A DNA stretch of 64,000 bases, taken from assembly GCF_002197685.1 (NCBI RefSeq), contig NZ_NBBI01000004.1:1-64000 (forward strand), in the 5' to 3' direction. Positions 42,494 through 51,404 of the stretch are shown in pieces. The notes under the pieces are model-generated. The model was given only the letters and a program-made list of their open reading frames with translations. It did no database searches and was not told the origin of the DNA. A program made the translations under genes and the position numbers. This stretch comes from Sphingomonas dokdonensis. Lineage in GTDB: Bacteria; Pseudomonadota; Alphaproteobacteria; Sphingomonadales; Sphingomonadaceae. Each line of letters begins with the position of its first letter. Positions within the stretch are counted from its first letter, which is position 1.

Positions 42494-44035
42494 TCAACCG
42501 TGTTCCTGGTACACCTCCGCACGCAGGGTGATGTCCAGCCCCTTGCTCCCCTGCCGACGCGTCACCAACACCCTGTGGTGATCTTGCAGCAGCTCCAGAG
42601 CGTCGTCCAATCGCTTCGACTTGGCCTCACGCAACCTATTCGGCCCCTTGCGTCGCACCTCGTTAACGGCGACGACCGGGCTGTCCCCCGCCTTGAAGCG
42701 CGTGGTGACCTCTCGGACAAGCCACTCTTCCAGTAGCTGAGCGTCCGCCACCTCGGGCGCGGCGTCCGCGCTTCGTGCGAAGCTGACCGCCTCATCGAGG
42801 TACCAAGTCATCAAATCGCACGCCGCCAGCATACTCTCGCGTCCGATGGCAGTTGCTGGGTCTCCGGCGAAGGTATGCAGGCAGCACGCCAACCGAGCGG
42901 CGTTGTCGGCGGCCTTGCTCGCTACGTCGCGAATGCCGGCGTAGGCCTCGTCCCCTCGGAGTTGCTCCTCGACCTCGTCGTAGAAGTGCTCCCAGATGCG
43001 CTGTGCATTCACGTCGAAGGCGAGGTATTCTGCATCTAGCCTGTCTAGCTCATCATAAACTGCCTCCACCGCGAGCAACGTGGTCATCCGTTGGCAGAAC
43101 GCACCTAGGGCTGGTCTGAAAGCGGGCGGCTTAACGTACAGGCGGGTACCCTGCGTCGAATGGGGTCGGCTGAACAAGAAGCGTGCGAAGTAACCGATGC
43201 CCTTCGCCAGCCCACCGGTCTTCTGGACGAAGGAGTCGAGCACAGCGGGTTGGACCTGCAAACCCATCGTCACGCGCATACACTCGACCTGCAACTCCCC
43301 CGTCCCGATGCGGCCTTTCTGGATCGGCCCACCGTCCCACATGCTGTTGGCAAGGGCGAGGTTCTGCATGACCGCCTCTGGCTTCATGCCGTGCGATCCG
43401 AAGATCGTGCCCGCCTCAGCACTGATGATCGACGCTATGGGGTAACGCTCCAGCGCCGCTGCTAGTGCTTCGGGAGTGTCGTCCCCACGCAGGATACGAA
43501 CCATCTGAGGTTCCTGCGGCATCGCGAGAGCATGGAGCGTGCGAGGATCGAACTCTGTGCCGAGTTGAGCCGTGATCAGGCCCTCCTCAATGTTCTTGCG
43601 CAGCTCCTTGTCTCTACGAGTCCAGTCGTCCATCTCGGACTTATACTTGGTGTACTTCTTCCTGAACGCCGCCTTCTGTTCGGCCTCCCAGTCGCGAATA
43701 GGCCCGGTGAACAGCTTGTCGACGGTGGACTTTCGCTCGCCGCTCTCCGCCACCGTCAGCAGGTACAGCGTGGCCGGGCCAGTCAGGGCGGCGTCTCGTC
43801 GCACGCTGTATCTTGTCTGTACCGCCGTCGAGATCGCTGTGAGTGCGCTAGCCGCGATCAGCGCGATGGGGGCCTGCACATAACCGGCGACCTCTTGAAT
43901 GGCTTCTCGAACGAGCGGAGGAAGCGCGTCCAACGGATAGGGCGCAGAAACCCGCTCTTCGGTCAGCGGTCGCGGCTTCGGCAGGAGGTCTTCCGCTGGA
44001 CGTGCGTCGGTGAAAAATTCTGAGAACTTAACCAC
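42494..44035 (-). CDS. DUF3987/YfjI-type ATPase (replication)
   Basis: The 513-residue protein has a P-loop-like 'VAESGERKSTVDKLF' near residue 95, a variant Walker A typical of DUF3987. It continues with 'IISAEAGTIFG' and 'YFARFLFSRP'. Family members are found in P4-like and phage-satellite replication modules as helicase-like ATPases. Start chosen at GTG 44035 after a GGGAGGG. Its end abuts the iteron region. Confidence 0.8.
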   Translation of the reverse strand: MVKFSEFFTDARPAEDLLPKPRPLTEERVSAPYPLDALPPLVREAIQEVAGYVQAPIALIAASALTAISTAVQTRYSVRRDAALTGPATLYLLTVAESGERKSTVDKLFTGPIRDWEAEQKAAFRKKYTKYKSEMDDWTRRDKELRKNIEEGLITAQLGTEFDPRTLHALAMPQEPQMVRILRGDDTPEALAAALERYPIASIISAEAGTIFGSHGMKPEAVMQNLALANSMWDGGPIQKGRIGTGELQVECMRVTMGLQVQPAVLDSFVQKTGGLAKGIGYFARFLFSRPHSTQGTRLYVKPPAFRPALGAFCQRMTTLLAVEAVYDELDRLDAEYLAFDVNAQRIWEHFYDEVEEQLRGDEAYAGIRDVASKAADNAARLACCLHTFAGDPATAIGRESMLAACDLMTWYLDEAVSFARSADAAPEVADAQLLEEWLVREVTTRFKAGDSPVVAVNEVRRKGPNRLREAKSKRLDDALELLQDHHRVLVTRRQGSKGLDITLRAEVYQEHG

Positions 44036-44130
44036 GGTGCGGCCCTCCCAGGCTGGAGGCACGACGCGGGGTCGGTTGCGCGGCTACGGCGCGGGCTGGT
44101 ACAAGGTGCATGGCTTGGTGGCCTCTGATG

Positions 44131-44167
44131 AAGCGGCGGGGTGTGGTTTGCGTCCACTCCGCCGCTT
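44131..44167 (+). terminator. Hairpin with T-run between AlpA-like and DUF3987 genes
   Basis: AAGCGGCGG (44131-44139) pairs with CCGCCGCTT (44159-44167), extended by GTGG/CCAC, and TTTTC overlaps the 3' end. In plus orientation it looks like an intrinsic terminator; no plus-strand gene ends here, so it may limit antisense transcription or act as an attenuator. Confidence 0.4.
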
Positions 44168-44229
44168 TTCCGTTGGGGTCTTCCGGTCGTCTTCCGACGC
44201 GGACGGGGCGCACGAGATCAGCCGCTAAA

Positions 44230-44490
44230 TCAGCGACTTACGGCGGCCGGACGCCTGACTGCTGATCCGGCGTTCGCCTGGGCGGCGGGGCTGTACGCGC
44301 TGGTGCTGCCGTACTTGTGCGCGTCGCGCCACGCGATCACGTCGGCCTCGTCGTAGGCAACACCAGCCTGCGGCGAGCTCCCAAACTTGATGAACGCGGG
44401 TCCACGCCCCTTGTGGCGCCAAAACTTCAACGTGTTCGGCGTGATCCCGAGCAGCGCCGCTGCCTGGGTATTTGAGATAGTCTTACTCAT
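44230..44490 (-). CDS. AlpA/MerR-like helix-turn-helix protein
   Basis: The 86-residue protein has a MerR-type helix-turn-helix ('TISNTQAAALLGITPNTLKF', 'YDEADVIAWRD'). AlpA-like proteins act as excisionases or activators in P4-like elements. AGAGG precedes the ATG with about 7-nt spacing. It lies upstream of the DUF3987 gene in the same direction. Confidence 0.78.
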   Translation of the reverse strand: MSKTISNTQAAALLGITPNTLKFWRHKGRGPAFIKFGSSPQAGVAYDEADVIAWRDAHKYGSTSAYSPAAQANAGSAVRRPAAVSR

Positions 44491-44756
44491 GAGGAAACCT
44501 CTCGCTCCCTCGACTGCACACGAACCAGTGCACCGCCGAGAATTACTTGACGTTTTCCTCCTGTCCTGTGGGCAGCATACGTAGGCGGGCGTTAGTCAAG
44601 CAAGCCGCCACCATGTACCGCACAGCGATTGGCTCTCGGTCGTTGCTGGCGGGCAACATCTATGTGTCGAGCACATCGGGCGGCCAGCCGCGAGGCCGCA
44701 ACGCTTCCAAAGGCGTGTACCCTGCGTATAGTTCAACCATACATGGGGTACAGCAC
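44491..44756. other. Divergent control region of the satellite
   Basis: These 266 bp lie between the leftward AlpA-like gene and the rightward winged-helix gene. No gene is seen. The right part carries the inverted-repeat operator candidate. Confidence 0.45.
44716..44752. promoter_or_regulatory. Inverted-repeat operator candidate
   Basis: Arms 44716-44729 and 44739-44752 are inverted repeats with 11 of 14 positions matching (outer TGTACCC/GGGTACA, inner TAT/ATA) around a 9-nt centre. It ends 4 bp before the ATG at 44757, suiting a repressor site for that gene. Confidence 0.5.
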
Positions 44757-45248
44757 ATGCGAAAAGACGATCCTCGACAGCAGCCGAGGCCGCGCCCCGG
44801 CAGTCTTGCAATGACGAGGTACGACCAAGAGGACATCGAGCCGAACCCTATTGCGATTGCTGCCCAGTCGGCCCTGCCCCCGTTTCTGACCGCGGAACCC
44901 GATACCGACGCGCAACGCAGATCACGCATTGTGGTCAGCAAGTTGAGGGCTGCGCGTCGCAAGGCGGACGAACTCGGCGCAATGCTGCGAGACGAGACGT
45001 TCGATGACTGGGTGCGGCGCAACCTCTCGGAAGCGTCAAGGCCGGACGAGTGGTGCCAGTCGCGCGAGCTGTACGAGAGCTACGTGCGGCACGCGACCCG
45101 ATACGGCGCGTCCCGGACTGCCCGCGGTCTCTCTAAGCAGGCGATGGCGACCGAGACGCGCTTCGGGAAGATGATGAGGTCGTTGTTCCCCAAGGTGCGG
45201 CGGGCAAAGGGGTGGTTCTACCCGGTCCGGCCGAAACGGGGTGCCTGA
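44757..45248 (+). CDS. Winged-helix-like satellite protein
   Basis: The 163-residue protein has a disordered N-terminus and a C-terminal domain ('YESYVRHATRYGASRTARGL', then 'FGKMMRSLFPKVRRAKGW'). This resembles the winged helix at the end of phage/plasmid D5-type primases, here without the ATPase. It may bind DNA at the origin or regulate the element. The frame continues upstream to 44547, but the operator before the ATG at 44757 supports the shorter form. Confidence 0.62.
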   Translation: MRKDDPRQQPRPRPGSLAMTRYDQEDIEPNPIAIAAQSALPPFLTAEPDTDAQRRSRIVVSKLRAARRKADELGAMLRDETFDDWVRRNLSEASRPDEWCQSRELYESYVRHATRYGASRTARGLSKQAMATETRFGKMMRSLFPKVRRAKGWFYPVRPKRGA

Positions 45249-45281
45249 CGGTGCAGGGCGAGCGTACAGCGTGCAAAGCAA

Positions 45282-45312
45282 GGCCCCGCTACCCTGGGCG
45301 GGGTGCGGGGCC
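45282..45312. terminator. Convergent-gene hairpin
   Basis: GGCCCCGC (45282-45289) and GCGGGGCC (45305-45312) pair perfectly between the convergent winged-helix and integrase genes. No clear T-run on either side; probably a bidirectional transcript end. Confidence 0.5.
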
Positions 45313-45349
45313 TCCTGGCGCTGGACGGCGCTCGTCCGGTGCGACGGCG

Positions 45350-46675
45350 CTATGCCCGGAGCGCCACCACGTTGGCACCGCTGGCCTGCGCCGCGGCGAC
45401 CCGGCCCTGCTGCTCGATCCAGTCGCCGATCTTCTGCACGTCGGGTTGCAGCCAACCCAGGTTCGTAAGGTCTAGGTAGTTGCGGGCGGTCACGTCCTCC
45501 TGGGCGGGCTTGTGGCCGGTCAGGAGGTCGGTTGTGAACTTCTCCAACCGGCACTCGCGCATCGCATAGTTCGTGAAAGAGCGGCGCAGGTCGTGAAGGC
45601 TGAGGTGCCGACCGGCGACCTCGCTCACCGTCTCCATCGCGCTCCGAGCGTCCATGATCCGACCCGCCCGCGACCAACTCGGGAACACGTAGGGGCTGCG
45701 CTCCGTGCCGGTGTCCGCGGCCAGCTTATCAGCGCGGGCCACACGGTCGCGGAGCAGCGCGGCGGCCTGCGACGACAGCGGCAGCGTGATCGGCTCACCA
45801 CGCTTGCGCTGGTCCAGGTGCCAGGAGCACTCGGCAGGGTCGTCGGACAGGTGCACGCGATCCCAAGTCAGCGCCGCGCCCTCGTCGCGCCGCGCGCCGG
45901 TCAGCAGCAGGAAGATGGTCAGGTCGATCCCGGCGAGCGCGTCCCGGCTGCGCGGGTTCTCGCGCGCCTCGTGCAGCGTGTTCCAGACCGCGCCGACCTT
46001 ACCACGCTCCACGTACCGCTCGGTTCGGCTCCCCAGCTTGGCCCAGTGGTGCTTGAGAGCGCCGACCGGGTTGTGCGTGATCAGGGATGTGCCGTCGCCG
46101 CGCCGGTACTCGTCCATCGCGAAGTTGAACAGGATGCGGAGCGTGACCATCGCGGCGTTCGCACTGGCGGGCGCGGCGCGCTTGCCGTCCAGCCCGCCCG
46201 TCATCATCTCCGCGTGGCGGTCGCGCACCATGTCGCGGGTGATGCTGGCGATCGGCTTGTCCCGCCAGGAGGCAAACACCTGCTCGATGTGGCGGCGGTA
46301 CTCCGCGGCGGTCGAGGCGCGCAGCTTGCCGGGGCGTCCGACGTAGGCGTCGAGCACGGTCTGGAGCGTGACCTGGGTGGCCTTCTGCTCGCGCGCGACC
46401 TCGCGCGGGTCGATGCCCTGCTCAAACTGGTGGCGGTACTCGTCGGCCTTGCGCCGCGCCTCGTCCACCGTCCAAGCCCCGTAGCTGCCGATGGTGACCC
46501 GCACGTCCGTGTTGGTCCCCCGGACGCGGCCCTGAGCGATGAATTTGGCCAGCCCGGTAGGCGTGACGCGCAGGCCGAAGCCCTTGGCGTCCTTGTCCCA
46601 GTAGAGCACGTCCGACTTGCCGCCCGGCTTGGCCACGCGGTCGATGTTCGTCTTCGTCAGCTTGAGCTGCGGCAT
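45350..46675 (-). CDS. int: Tyrosine integrase, P4-type (DUF4102 arm domain)
   Basis: The 441-residue protein has an N-terminal DUF4102-like arm-binding domain (1-100, 'KGFGLRVTPTGLAKFI'), a core-binding domain (about 105-200) and a catalytic domain. Arg lies in 'TGARRDEGAALTW', His-x-x-Arg in 'LSLHDLRRSF', a further His in 'LLTGHK' and the Tyr nucleophile in 'VTARNYLDL'. It inserts the element into the tRNA-Lys 3' end. It lies beside the right repeat with arm sites upstream. Confidence 0.92.
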   Translation of the reverse strand: MPQLKLTKTNIDRVAKPGGKSDVLYWDKDAKGFGLRVTPTGLAKFIAQGRVRGTNTDVRVTIGSYGAWTVDEARRKADEYRHQFEQGIDPREVAREQKATQVTLQTVLDAYVGRPGKLRASTAAEYRRHIEQVFASWRDKPIASITRDMVRDRHAEMMTGGLDGKRAAPASANAAMVTLRILFNFAMDEYRRGDGTSLITHNPVGALKHHWAKLGSRTERYVERGKVGAVWNTLHEARENPRSRDALAGIDLTIFLLLTGARRDEGAALTWDRVHLSDDPAECSWHLDQRKRGEPITLPLSSQAAALLRDRVARADKLAADTGTERSPYVFPSWSRAGRIMDARSAMETVSEVAGRHLSLHDLRRSFTNYAMRECRLEKFTTDLLTGHKPAQEDVTARNYLDLTNLGWLQPDVQKIGDWIEQQGRVAAAQASGANVVALRA

Positions 46676-46687
46676 GAGTAAGCGCTC

Positions 46688-46786
46688 CGTAAGTTGCCCG
46701 TAAGTTGATGGGCGGAACTTACGATAACCTACGCCTTACGTCTCCGACCTGTTTTCCGAGTAATTTCAATGACCGAACTACTTACG
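46688..46786. repeat. Clustered CGTAAG/CTTACG arm-type sites
   Basis: Copies at 46688-46696, 46699-46707 (CGTAAGTTG), 46716-46723, 46734-46740 and 46780-46786 (CTTACG orientation) lie between the integrase start and the right core repeat. A sixth CGTAAGT lies at 37219-37225 inside the left end. They fit integrase or excisionase arm-binding sites. Confidence 0.6.
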
Positions 46787-46826
46787 AGCACCTGCACTAA
46801 CGTCCGCTAACACTGGCTCATGCAAA

Positions 46827-46871
46827 CTCTTAATCAGCGGGTCCTTGGTTCGAGCCCAAGTGCGTCCACCA
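46827..46871 (+). repeat. Right attachment repeat (3' part of tRNA-Lys CTT)
   Basis: Identical over 45 bp to 37093-37137 and bounded by unrelated sequence on both sides. The 5' half of a tRNA is absent, so it is a core repeat and not a functional tRNA. Confidence 0.85.
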
Positions 46872-47187
46872 TATACAGGTGATCCAACGGTGACGGGCAG
46901 CGCGACACGGCGCGCCCTCCCGTTGGACACTTTGCTCCCCTTCAATCCGTAGACGCCGATTGGCTTATGAAGCCAGGCCAGCGAGCGCTCGCATGGTAGC
47001 GCATCGCACACCATGGCTCCCCGCCCTCCGGCCTCACGAACAGTCTGATCGCAGTGATTAACTAGCGGTCTCGCAGTCGATCACCATTGACTTGCCCGCC
47101 AACCCGCCCATAGCTGTGCAATTAGGTCGAGCGACTTAGTTGTCCGATCGTTTGCCCACGCCGGCAAGCGACGGCGGGAGAGCGGGC
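46872..47187. other. Chromosomal flank without a gene
   Basis: These 316 bp after the right repeat show no convincing gene. A leftward frame across the repeat (46778-47014) encodes the well-known tRNA read-through artefact and is not real. The promoter of the downstream monooxygenase operon should lie here. Confidence 0.5.
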
Positions 47188-48417
47188 ATGACGTACGACA
47201 TCATCATCGTGGGTGGTGGCATTGGCGGATCGGCACTTGCAACGGTGATGGCACGCGCCGGGCGATCGGTGCTGCTGCTCGAGAAAACGCTCGCATATGA
47301 AGACAAGGTGCGCGGCGAGTGGATCTCGCCGTGGGGCGTGACCGAGACAAGGCGCCTTGCCCTCTACGACACGTTGGTGGCCGCGGGCGGGCACCATCTG
47401 ACGAGCCACGTGACCTACGACGAGACGCGCGATCCGGCGAAAGCGGAAGCGAGCGCCCTGCCGCTTGGTATGTTTGCACCGGACGTGCCCGGTCCCTTGT
47501 GCATCCGGCATCCGGTCCATTGCCAGGCACTGTTCGACGCTGCTGCGGCCGCCGGCGCGACGATCCTGCGCGGCGTGACGGTTAATGAGATCAGTCTCGG
47601 GGCGGCACCGAGCGTTACGTACACGCACGATGGCGCGGCATGCACCGCCCATGCGCCGCTGGTGGTCGGGGCGGAGGGTCGCCAATCGGCGGTGCGTCGA
47701 GCCGCAGGGCTGACGCTGCATCAGGACAAGCCGCACCATTGGTTCGCCGGCTTGCTGGTCGACGGTGTGGCGGATTGGGACGAAACGCGGCAGGCAATCG
47801 GGACCGAAGAGGACTTCGCCTTTCTTGCCTTTCCGCAAGGGGCCGGTCGCATGCGTGTTTACGGCGGGTGGGATCTGGCGGCGAAGACGCGCTTCGCCGG
47901 CAAGGACGGCCCACAGCGGTTTCTTGATGCGTTTCGCATGAAGTCCGCGCCGCACAACGAAGCGATCGCGCAAGGCACGCCAGCAAGTCCGTTGCTGGCG
48001 TATTACAACAACAGCAGCGCTGCCGACCGCCCGTATGCGGACGGGGCCGTGCTGGTGGGTGATGCTGCCGGCTGGAACGACCCGATCCTGGGTCTGGGGC
48101 TGTCGATCACCTACCGCGATGTACGGCTAGTCAGCGATATTCTGAAGGAAACGGCGGCCGGACGCGCGCCCGACTTCCGCCCATATGCCGAGGAACGCGC
48201 CGAGCGCATGCGGCGGCTACGTATCGCCGCGGAGATGCAGGCGACGCTCGACATGGAGTTCGGCGAAAACGCACGCGCCCGTCGGCGCCGCTATCATGAG
48301 GCGAGTGCGGCCGATCCCATGCTGGGGCTGCACGGCGTTGCCACACTGGCCGGCCCGGAAGCGGTGCCGGCCGAGATCTTCGAGCCGGCGCACGTCGCGC
48401 GTGTGGTGGGAGCCTAG
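47188..48417 (+). CDS. FAD-dependent monooxygenase
   Basis: The 409-residue flavoprotein has the N-terminal 'IIVGGGIGGSALA' dinucleotide-binding motif and the second FAD motif 'VLVGDAAGWNDPILGLGLS' near residue 290-305. This is the group A aromatic-hydroxylase/geranylgeranyl-reductase fold. The ATG at 47188 has GGGAG 7 nt before it; the upstream frame lacks similarity. It starts an operon with an NTF2-like gene 2 bp downstream, then two acyl-CoA dehydrogenases. Substrate unknown. Confidence 0.85.
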   Translation: MTYDIIIVGGGIGGSALATVMARAGRSVLLLEKTLAYEDKVRGEWISPWGVTETRRLALYDTLVAAGGHHLTSHVTYDETRDPAKAEASALPLGMFAPDVPGPLCIRHPVHCQALFDAAAAAGATILRGVTVNEISLGAAPSVTYTHDGAACTAHAPLVVGAEGRQSAVRRAAGLTLHQDKPHHWFAGLLVDGVADWDETRQAIGTEEDFAFLAFPQGAGRMRVYGGWDLAAKTRFAGKDGPQRFLDAFRMKSAPHNEAIAQGTPASPLLAYYNNSSAADRPYADGAVLVGDAAGWNDPILGLGLSITYRDVRLVSDILKETAAGRAPDFRPYAEERAERMRRLRIAAEMQATLDMEFGENARARRRRYHEASAADPMLGLHGVATLAGPEAVPAEIFEPAHVARVVGA

Positions 48418-48419
48418 CG

Positions 48420-48767
48420 ATGGACATCGCGAAATATAATGCGGATTGGCTGGCCGCCTGGACCGCCAAGGACGTGGCCGCGCTGCTCACCTTCTATGCC
48501 GAAGATTGCCGCTATTTCGATCCGCAAACCGCTGACGGTATTCAGGGGCACGAAGCGCTCGGCGGCTATCTGACGCAATTGTTCGCCGCGACGCCGGCCA
48601 TGACCTACACGCCTGACGAGACATGGCCGATCCCCGGTGGCTTCTGCGGCCGCTGGTATTGCGACGTCGCTGGCGGCGGGCGCCTGCGCGGTTTCGACAT
48701 GGTGCTGCTCGACGGCGATCGGATCGCGCACAACGAAGTCTACGTGCACCAGCTTTCACAGAATTAG
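48420..48767 (+). CDS. SnoaL/NTF2-like protein
   Basis: The 115-residue protein has the SnoaL-like pattern ('WLAAWTAKDVAALLTFYAED', 'GHEALGGYLTQLF', 'GFDMVLLDGDRIAHNEVY'). These cone-shaped folds act as isomerases, hydratases or ligand binders. Tight linkage with the monooxygenase suggests joint action on one substrate. Confidence 0.82.
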   Translation: MDIAKYNADWLAAWTAKDVAALLTFYAEDCRYFDPQTADGIQGHEALGGYLTQLFAATPAMTYTPDETWPIPGGFCGRWYCDVAGGGRLRGFDMVLLDGDRIAHNEVYVHQLSQN

Positions 48768-48782
48768 GGGAGGAAGGGATCG

Positions 48783-49898
48783 ATGCAATTCGATTTCAAC
48801 GAACAACAGAATGAATTTCGTCAGGAAGCGCGGCGTTTTCTGGCGGCGGAATGCTCGACCGATCGGGTGCGCAAGGCGCTGGAAGGTGGCGGGTTCGACC
48901 GCCAGCTCTGGCAAGGCGTGGCGGAGATGGGCTTTCTCGGCATCGCCATTCCCGAGGAACATGGCGGTCTGGGGCTCGGGTATCTGGAGCTTTGTGCGGT
49001 AGCGGAAGAATTCGGCCGGGCGATCGCGCCGCTGCCGATCCTCTCCTCGGTGTATCTCGCTGCCGAAGCGATCAAGACGTTCGGCACGCCCGAGCAGCAG
49101 TCCGAATGGTTGCCCAAGATTGCGGCAGGTGCTGCGATCGGTTGCCTGGCCAGTAGCGAAGGCGAGCGTTTGACTGAAAAGAGCGTGCGGGTCGCCTTTG
49201 CCAATGGCGCGCTGAACGGCACAAAGGCGCCCGTTCTCGACGGTGACATCGCCGACGTCGCCATCGTGCTGGCGAAGGAGGGAGACGCGCTCAGCCTGGT
49301 GCTGGTCGATCTTTCGCAGGATGGCGTCGCACGCAAGGCGCTGGAAACGGTGGACCCGACACGCGGCCAAGCTTCGCTGACGTTCGCTGGTGCCAAGGCC
49401 GAGCGGCTGGGTGAGCGCGGCGATGGCTGGGGCAATTTCCAGACGTTGCTTGACCGTGCGGCGGTGCTGGTCGCCTTTGAGCAGATCGGCGGCGCCGACC
49501 GCGCGCTTGAGATGGGCCGTGACTATGCGCTCGAGCGCATGGCCTTTGGGCGCCAGATCGGCAGTTTCCAGGCGATCAAGCATATGCTCGCCGATATGTA
49601 TGTTTCCGCCACGCTGGCGCGCTCCAATGCATATTACGGCGCCTGGGCGCTTTCGACCGGCGCGGCGGAGCTGCCGCGGGCGGCGGCGACCGCGCGGGTT
49701 TCTTCCACCAACGCGTTTCGGCACTGCGCCAAGAACAACATCCAGGTGCATGGCGGCATGGGCTTTACGTGGCAGATGGACTGCCACCTCTTCTACCGCC
49801 GCGCCAACCAACTGGCGCTGGCGCTCGGCAGTTTACCGGACTGGGAAGAGAAGCTGGTGATGCGCCTGGCGGCCGCAAACGAACCGCTGGCGGCCTGA
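48783..49898 (+). CDS. Acyl-CoA dehydrogenase, first of pair
   Basis: The 371-residue protein has the ACAD fold ('IAIPEEHGGLGLGYLEL', 'ALERMAFGRQIGSFQAIKH', 'IQVHGGMGFTWQMDCHLFYR'). The region where many ACADs carry the catalytic Glu is not evident at the C-terminus. This is common in heteromeric pairs where one subunit binds FAD or is degenerate. AGGAAGGG precedes the ATG. Confidence 0.88.
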   Translation: MQFDFNEQQNEFRQEARRFLAAECSTDRVRKALEGGGFDRQLWQGVAEMGFLGIAIPEEHGGLGLGYLELCAVAEEFGRAIAPLPILSSVYLAAEAIKTFGTPEQQSEWLPKIAAGAAIGCLASSEGERLTEKSVRVAFANGALNGTKAPVLDGDIADVAIVLAKEGDALSLVLVDLSQDGVARKALETVDPTRGQASLTFAGAKAERLGERGDGWGNFQTLLDRAAVLVAFEQIGGADRALEMGRDYALERMAFGRQIGSFQAIKHMLADMYVSATLARSNAYYGAWALSTGAAELPRAAATARVSSTNAFRHCAKNNIQVHGGMGFTWQMDCHLFYRRANQLALALGSLPDWEEKLVMRLAAANEPLAA

Positions 49899-49968
49899 TT
49901 TCACGCCTGACTGGCCTTTCGCCCCGCGGTTGAGATCGCAGGGGCACCAGGATGAAGGATCGCAGATC

Positions 49969-51216
49969 ATGAATTTCGACGACACTCCCGAGGAAGCCGC
50001 CTTCCGCGCCGAAGCGCGTGCGTGGATCGATGCCAACGCCCCCAAGCATCTGCAGCCGATCCTGTCCGGATCGGGCCATGGCACGGCCGGCGACATCGCC
50101 GACTTCGATATGCTGGCGGAGAGCAAGGCATGGCAGAAGAAGAAGTATGACGCCGGCTGGGCGTGCCTGCACTGGCCAAAGGAATATGGCGGGCGCGGCG
50201 CGACCCCGATGCAGCGCGTGATCTGGAACCAGGAAGAAGGCATCTACGCCCAGTTGTCGTTCACCTTCATCATCGGTCAGGGAATGTGCGGCCCGACGGT
50301 GATGGCGTGGGGCAATGAGGACGACAAGCAGGCGCTTCTGCCCCCGCTTGCGGCCGGCGAGGACGTGTGGTGCCAGATGTTCTCCGAACCATCCGCCGGA
50401 TCGGATCTTGCCGGGCTGCGAACCCGCGCCGTCAAGGATGGCGGCGAATGGGTGATCAACGGCTCCAAGATCTGGACATCGGGCGCGCACATTTCGCAAT
50501 ATGGCATCCTGCTCACCCGCACCGATCCGAGCGTCGCGAAGCACAAGGGGCTGACGATGTTCTGGGTCGACATGCGCTCGCCCGGCATCGAGGTGCGCCC
50601 GATCCTTCAGGCGCACGGCCAATCGGGCTTCAACGAGGTGTTCTTCACCGACCTGCGCATCCCCGACAGTCAGCACTTGGGCGGCGTGGGCCAGGGCTGG
50701 ACGGTGTCGCTCACCACGCTGATGAACGAGCGGCTGTCGATCGGCTCGGGCATGTCCACCGGTTTCGAGACGCTGATGGACTATGCGGTGCGTGCGCCGG
50801 GGCGTGACGGCGGTCGCCTGGTCGACGATCCGGCAATCCGATCCAAGCTGGCAGACTGGGCAACGAAGGCCAGCGGGCTAAAATACACCTCGATGCGCGC
50901 GCTCACCGCTTTGTCGAAGGGTGAGGAACCCGGGCCGGAGAACTCGATCGGAAAGCTGGTTGCCGGCGCCACCAGCCAGGATATCGCGACCTTCGCGATC
51001 GACCTTCAGGGCGAGGCGGGCATCCTGACCGATCCGGCGCAGGCCGCGCATGCGGCACGGTTCCAGGCGACGCTGATGCGTAGCCCGGCGACGCGGATCG
51101 AGGGCGGCACGGACGAGATCCTGCGCAACATCATCGCCGAGCGCGTGCTGGGGCTGCCCGGCGACGTGCGTGTCGACAAGGATGTGCCGTTCGAGAAGAT
51201 CCCGACCCGCGCCTGA
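49969..51216 (+). CDS. Acyl-CoA dehydrogenase, second of pair
   Basis: The 415-residue protein has 'MFSEPSAGSDLAGLRTRAV', 'VINGSKIWTSGAH' and a C-terminal 'RIEGGTDEILRNIIAERVLG', which holds the typical active-site/FAD-contacting end. With its neighbour it resembles the heterotetrameric ACADs of steroid and branched-chain catabolism. The start at 49969 begins the similarity; an upstream in-frame ATG at 49930 is less likely. Confidence 0.9.
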   Translation: MNFDDTPEEAAFRAEARAWIDANAPKHLQPILSGSGHGTAGDIADFDMLAESKAWQKKKYDAGWACLHWPKEYGGRGATPMQRVIWNQEEGIYAQLSFTFIIGQGMCGPTVMAWGNEDDKQALLPPLAAGEDVWCQMFSEPSAGSDLAGLRTRAVKDGGEWVINGSKIWTSGAHISQYGILLTRTDPSVAKHKGLTMFWVDMRSPGIEVRPILQAHGQSGFNEVFFTDLRIPDSQHLGGVGQGWTVSLTTLMNERLSIGSGMSTGFETLMDYAVRAPGRDGGRLVDDPAIRSKLADWATKASGLKYTSMRALTALSKGEEPGPENSIGKLVAGATSQDIATFAIDLQGEAGILTDPAQAAHAARFQATLMRSPATRIEGGTDEILRNIIAERVLGLPGDVRVDKDVPFEKIPTRA

Positions 51217-51404
51217 TCTTAGGCGGCACGCGGCGGCGCTTCGGCGCGTGCCGCGTGCCGCTGGCAGCATGCCGTAGCGCCCGGTACACGGACTTTCCTC
51301 CATTCGGTTGCGGCGATAGGTTGCGGGCGGACGCGATGCGATCGCTGATGCCACCCAAGCGCCGTGTCACGCGTTCAGGAGTTCCACCGACACGAGGACC
51401 CTTG

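Noticed and set aside
42139..42531. Rightward ORF in the iteron region with a strong GGAGGAGGAG before an internal ATG at 42314
   Set aside because: The translated text repeats because of the DNA iterons and appears in similar form on the other strand, so the repeats and not protein selection explain it.
46778..47014. Leftward ORF containing 'TWARTKDPLIK'
   Set aside because: This is the standard translation artefact of a tRNA-Lys 3' end.
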